DNA from: UBA2730 sp022793235
Lineage (GTDB): Bacteria; Bacillota_I; Bacilli_A; RF39; UBA660
DNA length: 8,190 bases
Direction: 5' to 3'
NCBI GenBank assembly: GCA_949745755.1
Contig: CATJZL010000098.1
Coordinates: 1-8,190, forward strand
The notes under the pieces were generated by a model. It worked only from the letters and a program-made list of their open reading frames with translations. It was not told where the DNA came from and did not search any database. Positions within the stretch are counted from its first letter, which is position 1, and each line of letters opens with the position of its first letter. Position numbers and translations under genes: made by a program. Shown one piece after another: positions 1 to 6,307 of this stretch.

Positions 1-41
1 GTATTTCCACTATTACAAAACGGACAATTTGCTTTTCCCAT
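1..41 (-). CDS. N-terminus of a zinc-ribbon protein (partial, runs off the window)
   Basis: Only the first 13 codons are present. They read MGKANCPFCNSGN and contain a CPFC knuckle, the usual first half of a zinc ribbon. The ATG at 41-39 is preceded by a strong ribosome binding site, GGAGG at 52-48 with a short spacer, which fixes the start. Proteins opening with a CPxC knuckle near the N-terminus are often small zinc-ribbon or zinc-ribbon-plus-membrane proteins, but nothing here decides a function. The gene is transcribed leftward, divergently from the permease relic beside it. Confidence 0.6.
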   Translation of the reverse strand, partial: MGKANCPFCNSGN

Positions 42-95
42 CTAATTCCTCCAAACTTCGCAAGTTCTTAAACAAAAAAGCCTTTATTTATAAGT

Positions 96-298
96 TCTCC
101 CTATATGTCTTAGATCGGGGTCATTATGGGAGAACTTTTGGTATCTAAAAGTGGAATTGGCTATTTGATTATGTATGGCTCTCAAGTATTTAATATCAAT
201 TTAGTTATTACTGGTGTTGTTATTCTTGGTATTATTTCTTATCTTATGTATTTAATTGTTGATAAAATTGAAAATTATTTTTATAAAAAAAGAAACTA
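96..298 (+). pseudogene. 3' relic of a NitT/TauT-type ABC transporter permease
   Basis: From the ATG at 126 the frame reads 57 codons to TAA at 296-298. The reading MGELLVSKSGIGYLI followed by a YGSQVF segment and a hydrophobic helix (about LVITGVVILGIISYLMYLIV) matches the extreme C-terminus of the inner-membrane permeases for nitrate, sulfonate, taurine or pyrimidine precursors (SsuC/TauC/ThiX-like). These proteins are normally about 250 residues, so roughly the first 190 are missing. Upstream in the same frame is Met-Ser-TAG-Ile-Gly-Val-Ile (105-125). The family normally reads Ser-Trp-Ile/Val-Gly-Val-Ile there, so the TAG looks like a TGG-to-TAG nonsense change. Left of about 96 the match fades and another in-frame TAA occurs at 69-71. 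I read this as a decayed gene end. There is no convincing ribosome binding site before 126. The family match is from memory and was not searched. Confidence 0.7.
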
Positions 299-349
299 AT
301 TTGTGAAACATTGTCTTATATCTTAGTTCTTTTCACATAGTTTCTAATT

Positions 350-390
350 AGGGATTGTGTTCTGTAATTTACATGAAGCAATCCCTTTTT
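350..390 (+). terminator. Rho-independent terminator downstream of the permease relic
   Basis: AGGGATTG at 350-357 pairs with CAATCCCT at 379-386, and a T run follows to 390. The 21-nt loop contains a small palindrome (TGTAATTTACA). It lies about 50 bases past the relic stop codon and reads rightward, so it is probably the surviving terminator of the original permease operon. Confidence 0.7.
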
Positions 391-560
391 GATTGGTATT
401 TTCATCATTACAACATGATTTTATAGTTTTATTTTCACTTAAATGAGTTATAAATTCTTGATTATCTTTTATTATCATTCAAAAAAAGGAATGTTTAATA
501 TTTTTCTCCTATTTTATATAATAATACATCTTTTTTGTATTTTACTATAACTTATCCTTT

Positions 561-860
561 TCACTTTTCATACCTTAAGTTTTCTATTTCTTTATTTAAT
601 GCATTTACCATTTTCTCTAACATTTCTATATTTTGATCTTTTGTTCTATTTGGATTTGCTTGATTATTTATAGAGGAAACATTTCTTTCTTGTTGTACTT
701 GTTTATAAAAGGCATTTGTACATAATATTTGTGCTGTTAACATTAACCAGTTCCCTAAAGCATTTTGTTCATTTGCTGTTAAATCGTCTATTAATAAATA
801 TCCTACAACTACAGCACTAAAAGAAAAGGCCTTTGCTGGTATATTGGGTATAAGATTCAT
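561..860 (-). CDS. Small hypothetical protein, hydrophobic N-terminal half and coiled-coil tail (99 aa)
   Basis: I do not recognise a named family. I start it at the ATG at 860-858, which has a good ribosome binding site (AGGTGG at 870-865, four bases upstream). An in-frame ATG at 893 has no such site. The protein opens MNLIPNIPAKAFSFSAVVVG. A moderately hydrophobic stretch at about residues 10-26 is followed by a second at about 38-52 (WLMLTAQILCTNAFY), separated by an acidic DDLTANEQNALGN loop. Residues 60-77 are Asn/Gln-rich and the C-terminal 20 residues (IEMLEKMVNALNKEIENLR) look like a short coiled coil. It could be a small membrane-associated or helical hairpin protein. It diverges from the membrane protein at 912, 51 bases away, so the two probably share a control region. 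TGA at 563-561 ends it. Confidence 0.75.
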   Translation of the reverse strand: MNLIPNIPAKAFSFSAVVVGYLLIDDLTANEQNALGNWLMLTAQILCTNAFYKQVQQERNVSSINNQANPNRTKDQNIEMLEKMVNALNKEIENLRYEK

Positions 861-911
861 ATTACCACCTAATAGTATTATATTATAATTCATTTTGGAA
901 TATAATTTATT
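861..911. promoter_or_regulatory. Short divergent control region between two small genes
   Basis: Only 51 bases separate the two divergent start codons. TATAAT occurs on the plus strand at 884-889 and 901-906, and on the minus strand at 887-882, within a nearly symmetric TATTATAATT block. No convincing -35 boxes are visible for either direction. Promoter elements must overlap here or extend into the opposite coding sequence. Confidence 0.3.
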
Positions 912-1289
912 ATGGATGATATTAATAGACGTTTAGAACAAATTAATATGGAATACTTTATTTGGATTATTTATTTTATTATTATTGGATTATCTATGTA
1001 CGCTAATTCTTTTGAAAAAAAGTATTTTCTTTATAATGATTATCATGCTAGAGAGAAATATCGCAAATTAAATACTTTTATTTTCATTGTGGCTGTTATT
1101 ATTTATTTTTATTTCGTGGTAGATAATTATCAGGATGTAAAAGATTTAAATTTTACAGATTCTCCAAAGAAAAAAGAACTAACTGAATTAAGTTTTTTGG
1201 CAACCTGCTTGGTATTTGTTAGTGGAGTAATATTTTTATATATTATTATTAATGATCCAGATATTGATACTGAAATTGCTTTTAGCTAA
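912..1289 (+). CDS. Small integral membrane protein with three predicted helices (125 aa)
   Basis: No named family is recognised. The protein starts with a polar segment (MDDINRRLEQIN). It then has three strongly hydrophobic stretches at about residues 14-33, 54-74 and 92-112, and ends in an acidic tail (NDPDIDTEIAFS). The loop between helices 1 and 2 is charged (EKKYFLYNDYHAREKYRKL), and the loop between helices 2 and 3 is also charged (DSPKKKEL). There is no cleavable signal peptide. The ribosome binding site is weak (GGA at 897-899). It is one of the few rightward genes here and is divergent from the 99-residue gene, so a joint function is plausible but unproven. A terminator follows directly. 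Confidence 0.75.
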   Translation: MDDINRRLEQINMEYFIWIIYFIIIGLSMYANSFEKKYFLYNDYHAREKYRKLNTFIFIVAVIIYFYFVVDNYQDVKDLNFTDSPKKKELTELSFLATCLVFVSGVIFLYIIINDPDIDTEIAFS

Positions 1290-1310
1290 TTTTTAGATAT
1301 TCTATTTCAT

Positions 1311-1343
1311 AAAAAAATTCCCAATTTTTGAGAATATTTTTTT
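1311..1343. terminator. Bidirectional terminator between convergent genes
   Basis: ATTC (1317-1320) and CAA (1322-1324) pair with TTG (1328-1330) and GAAT (1332-1335) around a TTT loop, with one internal mismatch. The stem is flanked by A7 on the left and T7 (1337-1343) on the right, so it can act on either strand. It sits between the rightward membrane-protein gene and the leftward end of nrdG. Confidence 0.65.
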
Positions 1344-1346
1344 CTT

Positions 1347-1907
1347 TTAAATAAATACACCTTGATGGATATAATTTTTTCTTGTTATTGGTTCTTCTTG
1401 TTCCAAATCGATACAAAAAATCTGTTTATATTTTAAACTTTTTGCTACATCAATAAGTCTTTGATTGGTTGAACCTCTAAATTTTATATTATAACTTTTT
1501 TTATCTAATTCAAACTTTCCATCGACTAATATATCAATATTTTTTAAAAATTCCATGATATATTTGTTTTTCTTTGACATTTTTAATAACTCTTCAAAGG
1601 TAAATCCTGTATAACACCAAATATTCATACCTTTCTCTTTTATAAACTTTGCTAAAATGCTACATGCTTCTGGCTGGAACATAGGATCTCCTCCGCTAAA
1701 GGTGACTCCATCTTGGTATTCTAAATTTGCTATTTTCTTTTTTATTTCTTCAATATCAAATTCTTTACCGTCTTTGAAACTGTGTGTTTCTGGGTTATGA
1801 CAAGCTTTACAATTATGTGAACAGCCTTGTGTCCAGATTACAGTCCTAATTCCTAATCCATCTACAATACTATCTGTTTGTAATTCAGCTGCTAATCTAA
1901 TTTTCAT
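1347..1907 (-). CDS. nrdG: Anaerobic ribonucleoside-triphosphate reductase activating protein (radical SAM)
   Basis: NrdG is a cytoplasmic [4Fe-4S] enzyme that cleaves S-adenosylmethionine reductively. The resulting 5'-deoxyadenosyl radical abstracts hydrogen from the active glycine of class III ribonucleotide reductase. The sequence shows the cluster-binding motif C29-x3-C33-x2-C36 (CSHNCKAC) in the usual TVIWTQGC context. It also has the SAM-binding GGDP motif at residues 72-75 (VTFSGGDPMFQ) and the family signature KFRGSTNQRLIDV near residues 143-155. The length, 186 residues, is slightly above the usual 155-175 and reflects a somewhat longer C-terminal tail. Its ATG lies inside the end of the 61-residue ORF (11-base overlap) without a clear ribosome binding site, so translation is probably coupled. 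It is the last gene of the nrdD operon. Confidence 0.95.
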   Translation of the reverse strand: MKIRLAAELQTDSIVDGLGIRTVIWTQGCSHNCKACHNPETHSFKDGKEFDIEEIKKKIANLEYQDGVTFSGGDPMFQPEACSILAKFIKEKGMNIWCYTGFTFEELLKMSKKNKYIMEFLKNIDILVDGKFELDKKSYNIKFRGSTNQRLIDVAKSLKYKQIFCIDLEQEEPITRKNYIHQGVFI

Positions 1908-2082
1908 TTTTTTTACTGCAAGATGGGCATGAATTTAGTACTTCTTTTATATTAGAGTGCTTTACTCTATCTTTCTCCTCGGCTCTTTTTCCATTATTAA
2001 ATGTTTTTACATCTCCTGCAAGATATCCTGTGATTCGTCTTATTCTTTCAAATCCGATTCCTTCTCCTACTAATTTTTCCAT
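1897..2082 (-). CDS. Stand-alone glycyl-radical segment of class III ribonucleotide reductase (61 aa)
   Basis: Residues 12-42 read ERIRRITGYLAGDV followed by a KTFNNGKRAEEKDRVKH segment. This matches the extreme C-terminus of ordinary NrdD proteins, where RRVCGYLG and a basic GK..E..RVKH tail surround the radical-bearing glycine. Here Gly19 (codon 2028-2026) would carry the radical. A CPSC pair follows at residues 52-55. The ORF has its own strong ribosome binding site (AAAGGAAGGA at 2098-2089, six bases before the ATG). It is in the same frame as nrdD but is separated from it by two in-frame TAA codons. It overlaps nrdG by 11 bases. I infer that it supplies the radical domain in trans to the 769-residue protein. 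A spare-part role like that of YfiD for pyruvate formate-lyase is the alternative. The identity of the motif is clear; the mechanism is inference. Confidence 0.8.
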   Translation of the reverse strand: MEKLVGEGIGFERIRRITGYLAGDVKTFNNGKRAEEKDRVKHSNIKEVLNSCPSCSKKNEN

Positions 2083-2103
2083 ATATTATCCTTCCTTTCT
2101 TTT

Positions 2104-4413
2104 TTAACAATTGCTACATAATGATTTTAATTCTTCTAGTGGTATACTTTCAAATTCACATCTTCCACATCCTGGACATTTGTCTCCTATTACTCCTACA
2201 TAGCCACATACTGGATCTCTATCTACTGGATGGTTGATTGCTCCATAACCAATTCCTTTTTCTTTCATGAGTTTTATGATACTTTCAAAAGCCTCTACAT
2301 TATTTGCTGTATCACCATCTAGTTCTACATAAGAAATGTGTCCTCCATTTGTTAGTGCATGATAAGGGGCTTCCAATTCTATTTTTTTTCTAATACTAAT
2401 ATTGTAATATACAGGAATATGGAATGAATTTGTATAATAATTTTTATCTGTTACACCTTTTATTTTTCCATATATTACTTTATCTATATTTACAAATCTT
2501 CCTGATAAGCTCTCTGCAGGGGTAGCAAGTAGTGTAAAATTTAAGTTGTATTCTCTTGAGTATTCATCACATTTTTTTCTCATAAATTTTATAATTTCTA
2601 AACCTAATTTTTGTGATTCTTCACTTTCACCATGATGCTTACCTGTTAATGCTTTTAAGCTTTCTGCTAAACCAATAAATCCTATTGTTAGGCTCCCATG
2701 TTTTAATAGTTTTCTTAATCTATCATTTGGCTTTAATTTTTCTCCTTCTGCCCAGACTCCTTGTTTTAGTAAAAATGGAAAATTGTAAACTCTTTTGTTG
2801 CACTGAATTTCAAATCTTTCTAATAATTGATCTCTTACTAGTTCCATCATTTCCTCTAATTCTTTATAGAAATTTTTCATATCTGGTTTTTCTCTTTCTT
2901 TTAAACAAATTCCATTTTTTATTGCTATTCTTGGAAGATTAATTGAGGTAAATGATAGATTGCCTCTTCCACCTGTTGTTTGATTATTTAAGTCTGTTAC
3001 ATCTCCCATTAATCTAGTTCTACATCCCATATAACCTACTTCTGTTTTATAATCTCCTTCTTTATAATACTCCAAATTAAATGGAGCATCTAGAAATGAA
3101 AAATTTGGAAATAGGCGCTTTGCCGATACTTTACATGCTAATTTAAATAAGTCATAATTGGGGTCTTCTACGTTATAATTTATTCCTTCTTTTACTTTGA
3201 ATATTGTTACTGGAAATATAGGAGTTTCTCCTTTCCCTAAGCCTTCATTCGCACTTTCCAAATAATTCTTTATTACCATTCGTCCTTCTGGAGAGACATC
3301 TGTTCCTAGATTGATAGATGAGAATGGAGTTTGGCCTCCTGGTCTTGAATGAAGCATGTTAATATTATGGATAAATGCCTCCATTGCTTGATAGGTTTCT
3401 CTATCTGTAATTCTTAAAGCTTTTTCATAGGACTTCATGAATATATTTTTTATCGATTCTGACTCTTTATAAATTGGTGAAAATTCTTCTATGTCTATTT
3501 CTATACTATTTAATTTATCTATTTCTCTAGAAATTCTATCCATATTAATAATACTTAGTAAATCTTCAAAGTCTAGTAAATCATATATATGTTGTTTAAA
3601 CTGTTTTTTAAATGTTTTTAATACACCTGGTGCCATGTAAAAATCGAAGGCTGGAATGGATTGACCTCCATGTTGATCATTTTGGTTGGATTGAATGGCT
3701 ACAGCTGCTAGAGAGGCATAGCTTGCTATACTATTAGGTGTTCTTACATACCCATAGCCTGTGGAAAAACCTCTTTTAAATAATTTATCTAATTCTATTT
3801 GCATACAGGTTGTTGTTCCCATAGCGAGAAAGTCCATATCATGAATGTGAATATCACCATCATCATGTGCATCTGCAAATTTTTTCTTTATTAAATATGC
3901 TTTTGTAAATTCTTTTGAGACTGTTGCTCCATATTGGAAAATTGTTCCAGCTGGAGTATCTCCATCAATATTTGCGTTTTCTCTTTTATTATCATCCTCA
4001 TTTGCTGTTTTTAATCCTAGGCTTTCTAATGTTTTTAAAAACTTATGTTTTTTCTTATCGTCAAAGAAAAGTTCTCTTGACTGTGCTCTTTGTTCTCTAT
4101 AATCTGAAAATGATTCTCTTACATCTTTATATCCCATTCTATCTAGTTCATTTTCTATCAAATCTTGAATATCCTCAATTTTTATTTTTTCTTGTTCGTT
4201 ATATTCTTGTTCTATTCTTTTTATTACTCCATGATACACTTTATTTACATCTTTTTCAGTATAAACTCTTTTTTCCTCATCTATTTCATTTAATGTATAA
4301 ATATTTTCAAATCCTTTTTTTATAGCAATGGCAATCTTACTACTATCAAATTCTACTTTTCTTCCATTTCTTTTCACTACCTCTGTAGGTAATTTAGACT
4401 GTAAATCAATCAT
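2104..4413 (-). CDS. nrdD: Anaerobic (class III) ribonucleoside-triphosphate reductase, catalytic chain lacking the C-terminal glycyl-radical segment
   Basis: This cytoplasmic enzyme reduces ribonucleoside triphosphates to deoxyribonucleotides without oxygen. Residues about 10-100 form an ATP-cone regulatory domain (VVKRNGRKVEFDSSKI). The catalytic barrel follows, with DIHIHDMDF at 187-195, a likely radical cysteine C203 (TTTCMQIELDKL), SNQNDQHGGQSIP at 242-254, the second cysteine C464 in MGCRTR, GRGNLSFTSINLPR at 482-495 and TPAESLSGRF at 631-640. The C-terminus has a zinc-ribbon-like stretch with C736, C746, C749 and C752, and ends CSNC. The expected RRVxGYL radical motif after the ribbon is missing; it is encoded by the next ORF. 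The first knuckle is DPVC instead of the usual CxxC. The start is fixed by AGAGAGGT at 4428-4421, seven bases upstream. It is the first gene of the operon with the 61-residue ORF and nrdG. Confidence 0.96.
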   Translation of the reverse strand: MIDLQSKLPTEVVKRNGRKVEFDSSKIAIAIKKGFENIYTLNEIDEEKRVYTEKDVNKVYHGVIKRIEQEYNEQEKIKIEDIQDLIENELDRMGYKDVRESFSDYREQRAQSRELFFDDKKKHKFLKTLESLGLKTANEDDNKRENANIDGDTPAGTIFQYGATVSKEFTKAYLIKKKFADAHDDGDIHIHDMDFLAMGTTTCMQIELDKLFKRGFSTGYGYVRTPNSIASYASLAAVAIQSNQNDQHGGQSIPAFDFYMAPGVLKTFKKQFKQHIYDLLDFEDLLSIINMDRISREIDKLNSIEIDIEEFSPIYKESESIKNIFMKSYEKALRITDRETYQAMEAFIHNINMLHSRPGGQTPFSSINLGTDVSPEGRMVIKNYLESANEGLGKGETPIFPVTIFKVKEGINYNVEDPNYDLFKLACKVSAKRLFPNFSFLDAPFNLEYYKEGDYKTEVGYMGCRTRLMGDVTDLNNQTTGGRGNLSFTSINLPRIAIKNGICLKEREKPDMKNFYKELEEMMELVRDQLLERFEIQCNKRVYNFPFLLKQGVWAEGEKLKPNDRLRKLLKHGSLTIGFIGLAESLKALTGKHHGESEESQKLGLEIIKFMRKKCDEYSREYNLNFTLLATPAESLSGRFVNIDKVIYGKIKGVTDKNYYTNSFHIPVYYNISIRKKIELEAPYHALTNGGHISYVELDGDTANNVEAFESIIKLMKEKGIGYGAINHPVDRDPVCGYVGVIGDKCPGCGRCEFESIPLEELKSLCSNC

Positions 4414-4420
4414 TTTTTCT

Positions 4421-4428
4421 ACCTCTCT
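4421..4428 (-). promoter_or_regulatory. Ribosome binding site of nrdD
   Basis: The minus strand reads AGAGAGGT seven bases before the ATG at 4413. This supports that start over any internal methionine, since the ATP-cone begins within the first dozen residues. Confidence 0.75.
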
Positions 4429-4441
4429 TATCTATACTTAG

Positions 4442-4471
4442 ATTATAGACTATTCTCACATGAAATAGCAA
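4442..4471 (-). promoter_or_regulatory. Probable promoter of the nrdD operon
   Basis: On the minus strand there is a perfect TATAAT at 4447-4442. An 18-base spacer separates it from a TTGCTA -35-like box at 4471-4466. Transcription would start near 4436, giving a short leader of about 20 bases. Directly upstream is an A/T-tract block (4472-4490) that could act as an UP element. I saw no clear NrdR-box pair. Confidence 0.55.
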
Positions 4472-4871
4472 GAAAAAAAGGCTGTTTTTTTTTGAATTTT
4501 TAGTCTATTTTTATTTTTTACTTTTTTCAATATTTTATCTTTTTCTATTTTTTATTTTTTCTCTTTTTTCTGATTTTTCCTATTTTTCTTTATATTACAA
4601 CATTTTTTTTGTTTTTCATTTTTATTTTTCTATTTTTAAATATTCTATTTTTTTAATTTTTTATTTTATAACTTCTTATATTTTTTACTTTTTTATGTTT
4701 TTGTGTTCTCTTTTTTCTATCTATTTAATTTCTTCTTTTTCAATCTATTTTGATTTAGTTCTTTTGTGTAAATAAATGTAAAAAATATTTATAAATACTG
4801 TAAAATTATCTTTTTGATTACTAGATATTTTATGATTTAAATTTATTTATTATGTAAAACATAACTATTCT
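4471..4871. other. Gene-free, extremely T-rich stretch between nrdD promoter and the HAD gene
   Basis: About 400 bases carry no plausible gene. Between about 4480 and 4760 the plus strand is roughly four-fifths pyrimidine, mostly short T runs broken by single C, A or G. The minus strand is therefore purine-rich. No tandem repeat of fixed period, CRISPR repeat, tRNA or riboswitch-like fold is evident. After about 4760 the composition returns to balanced A/T. It may be an unconstrained spacer, an upstream A-tract element or a DNA-structure element. Confidence 0.6.
4850..4864 (-). terminator. Weak hairpin just downstream of the HAD gene
   Basis: TTATGT (4850-4855) pairs perfectly with ACATAA (4859-4864) around a three-base loop, a few bases past the HAD stop codon. 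The stem is nearly all A/T and no good T run follows on the minus strand, so termination is uncertain. Confidence 0.25.
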
Positions 4872-5654
4872 TTATAATTTTTCTAAAAAAAGGGCTACAC
4901 CATCATTATTATTTGACTCTGTTTCATAGTTTGCTTTTTCTTTTACTACTTCAAAGGCATTTTTGACTGCTACACCACAGCCTACCCATTCCATTATTTC
5001 TAGATCATTTAATCCATCGCCAAAAAATATCATTTCTTCCTTATTTACTTGTAGAAATTCTCCTAATTTCTCTAAGGATTCTTTTTTATCAATATTTTTG
5101 GGACTGATACTTATATGTTTGTTATCTATATTCGAGTCTTGCATAACGATAGTATTCAAATTATACTTCTCTCCTATTTCCTTTGTGATGGTTTCAATAT
5201 TTTTATTGTCCTTTAATGTTATATTTATCTTTGCTACTTCTTCTTTTATTTCATCAAGAGTATCTATATTTATTATGAATGAGGGAGGATTTATCTTTCT
5301 TATCTTATATCTATAATAGTTATTCAGACTACAATAGTCTATTTTTAAAGCTTCACTTTCCAGTTCTTCTGTTATTTCTTTTACTACTGCCTTTTGTAAT
5401 TCTTTTTTAAATACTATTTTTTTTCGCTTTATATCATATATGTAGGCTCCATTATCTAATATCAAATAGGTAAATGTATTTAAATCTATTATTTCTTCTA
5501 CTGCACCTAATGTTCTTCCAGTCACTGCTACTGTTATATACCCTTGTTCTTTCTGTTTTTTTAATGTATCTTTATTTTTTGGAGATATTTTCCCATCATC
5601 TCTTACAAGCGTACCATCAAAATCTGTTGCTATTAGTTTGTACTTCTTATCCAT
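4872..5654 (-). CDS. Cof-type HAD-superfamily (class IIB) phosphatase
   Basis: This is a cytoplasmic, magnesium-dependent haloacid dehalogenase-fold hydrolase. Members usually dephosphorylate sugar phosphates, flavin mononucleotide or similar small metabolites; the substrate cannot be read from the sequence. Motif I is DFDGTL with nucleophile D11 and acid/base D13. Motif II is T45 in AVTGR, motif III is K190 in NIDKKESL, and motif IV is GDGLND at 212-217. Between motifs II and III lies an alpha/beta cap at about residues 85-180, as in class IIB. The length of 260 residues is typical (about 260-290). The ATG has a GGAG site at 5663-5660. The C-terminal NNNDGVALFLEKL matches the usual DGVA..L ending. 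It stands 51 bases downstream of the frameshifted gene and may be read from it or from its own promoter. Confidence 0.9.
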   Translation of the reverse strand: MDKKYKLIATDFDGTLVRDDGKISPKNKDTLKKQKEQGYITVAVTGRTLGAVEEIIDLNTFTYLILDNGAYIYDIKRKKIVFKKELQKAVVKEITEELESEALKIDYCSLNNYYRYKIRKINPPSFIINIDTLDEIKEEVAKINITLKDNKNIETITKEIGEKYNLNTIVMQDSNIDNKHISISPKNIDKKESLEKLGEFLQVNKEEMIFFGDGLNDLEIMEWVGCGVAVKNAFEVVKEKANYETESNNNDGVALFLEKL

Positions 5655-5705
5655 TTTTTCTCCTTTTTTACTGTCTTGTCATTTTTATACTATTTTAAAT
5701 TCAAT

Positions 5706-6299
5706 CTAAATGTTTGCTAGTAGTTGTGTAACTAAGTCAATAATTTGATTTGATATGACATTTTCCGTTATTCCTACTGCTATTTTTTTTATAAGGCCTA
5801 ACTCTTTTTTCACTTTTATTGGCTTTTCTTTTTGTTCTACCATATGAATAGTTTCTAATACCATTTTTTTAATTTCTTCAAAGTTATCACTATCATTTTC
5901 TTTTGGTTTATTCTTTTTTAATAATCCATCCATTTCATAAAGAATGTCTAGTATTTTATCATAATTCGCATTACTTTCATTCGATATTTGCATTGAATTA
6001 CCATCTCCCTGTTGTAACTTTATTCCTGTGGCATTTCCTCCTATATTTATTATATTTTTTGTTATATTTTCTTTTGTCATATATTCTCCTAATCTATATG
6101 CTGCATTTCCTACATCCATCATTGTTATAAAATAATCCCTTCCTTTTTGATATATTTGCTCAGCTATTAAAAAATTGGAATTATTATAATCACACCACGT
6201 ATGTAAATCTTCTTTAAAATTTTTTCCAATTGATTTTAACAGTTTTACTTCTTTTTCAGTTACATTATTTTTTTCAATTGCATTTTTTACTAAGGACAA
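5706..6299 (-). CDS. 3' portion of a frameshift-split gene of unknown function
   Basis: The frame is open from 6353 down to TAG at 5708-5706 but has no credible start. The only early candidate is TTG at 6299, with no ribosome binding site, and the first internal Met is more than 70 residues in. The protein begins LVKNAIEKNNVTEKEVKLL, which continues naturally from the helical end of the upstream ORF, so I read both as one gene of about 270 codons that has lost frame. Visible parts are a helical N-terminal region, a Gly/Asn-rich beta-like stretch at about residues 83-105 (INIGGNATGIKLQQGDGNS), a charged Lys/Glu linker at about 125-170 and a hydrophobic amphipathic end (VISNQIIDLVTQLLANI). No family is recognised. 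The Gly/Asn stretch recalls linkers seen in some phage-defence and signalling proteins, but that is only a resemblance. Confidence 0.6.
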   Translation of the reverse strand: MSLVKNAIEKNNVTEKEVKLLKSIGKNFKEDLHTWCDYNNSNFLIAEQIYQKGRDYFITMMDVGNAAYRLGEYMTKENITKNIINIGGNATGIKLQQGDGNSMQISNESNANYDKILDILYEMDGLLKKNKPKENDSDNFEEIKKMVLETIHMVEQKEKPIKVKKELGLIKKIAVGITENVISNQIIDLVTQLLANI

Positions 6300-6307
6300 A
6301 TCATATT

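Noticed and set aside
302..337. Inverted repeat TGTGAAA / TTTCACA as a terminator
   Set aside because: The loop is 22 bases, no T run follows, and a much better terminator lies just downstream at 350-390.
861..893. Longer start (ATG at 893) for the 99-residue gene
   Set aside because: No ribosome binding site precedes it, whereas the internal ATG at 860 has AGGTGG at ideal spacing.
2083..2106. Stop-codon readthrough producing a single NrdD chain
   Set aside because: Two in-frame TAA codons separate the ORFs and a strong ribosome binding site with a well-placed ATG supports independent translation.
2685..4325. Rightward hydrophobic open frames at 2685-2942 and 3915-4325
   Set aside because: They lie entirely antisense to the well-supported nrdD gene. 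Their Leu/Phe-rich composition is what the complement of A-rich Lys/Glu codons produces.
4471..4871. CRISPR array, riboswitch or RNA gene in the long spacer
   Set aside because: There is no repeated unit with regular spacing, no conserved riboswitch-like core and no GC-bearing stems, only low-complexity T-rich sequence.
4963..5698. Rightward open frames at 4963-5316 and 5474-5698
   Set aside because: Both are antisense to the HAD phosphatase, which has all its catalytic motifs, and neither has family-like sequence.
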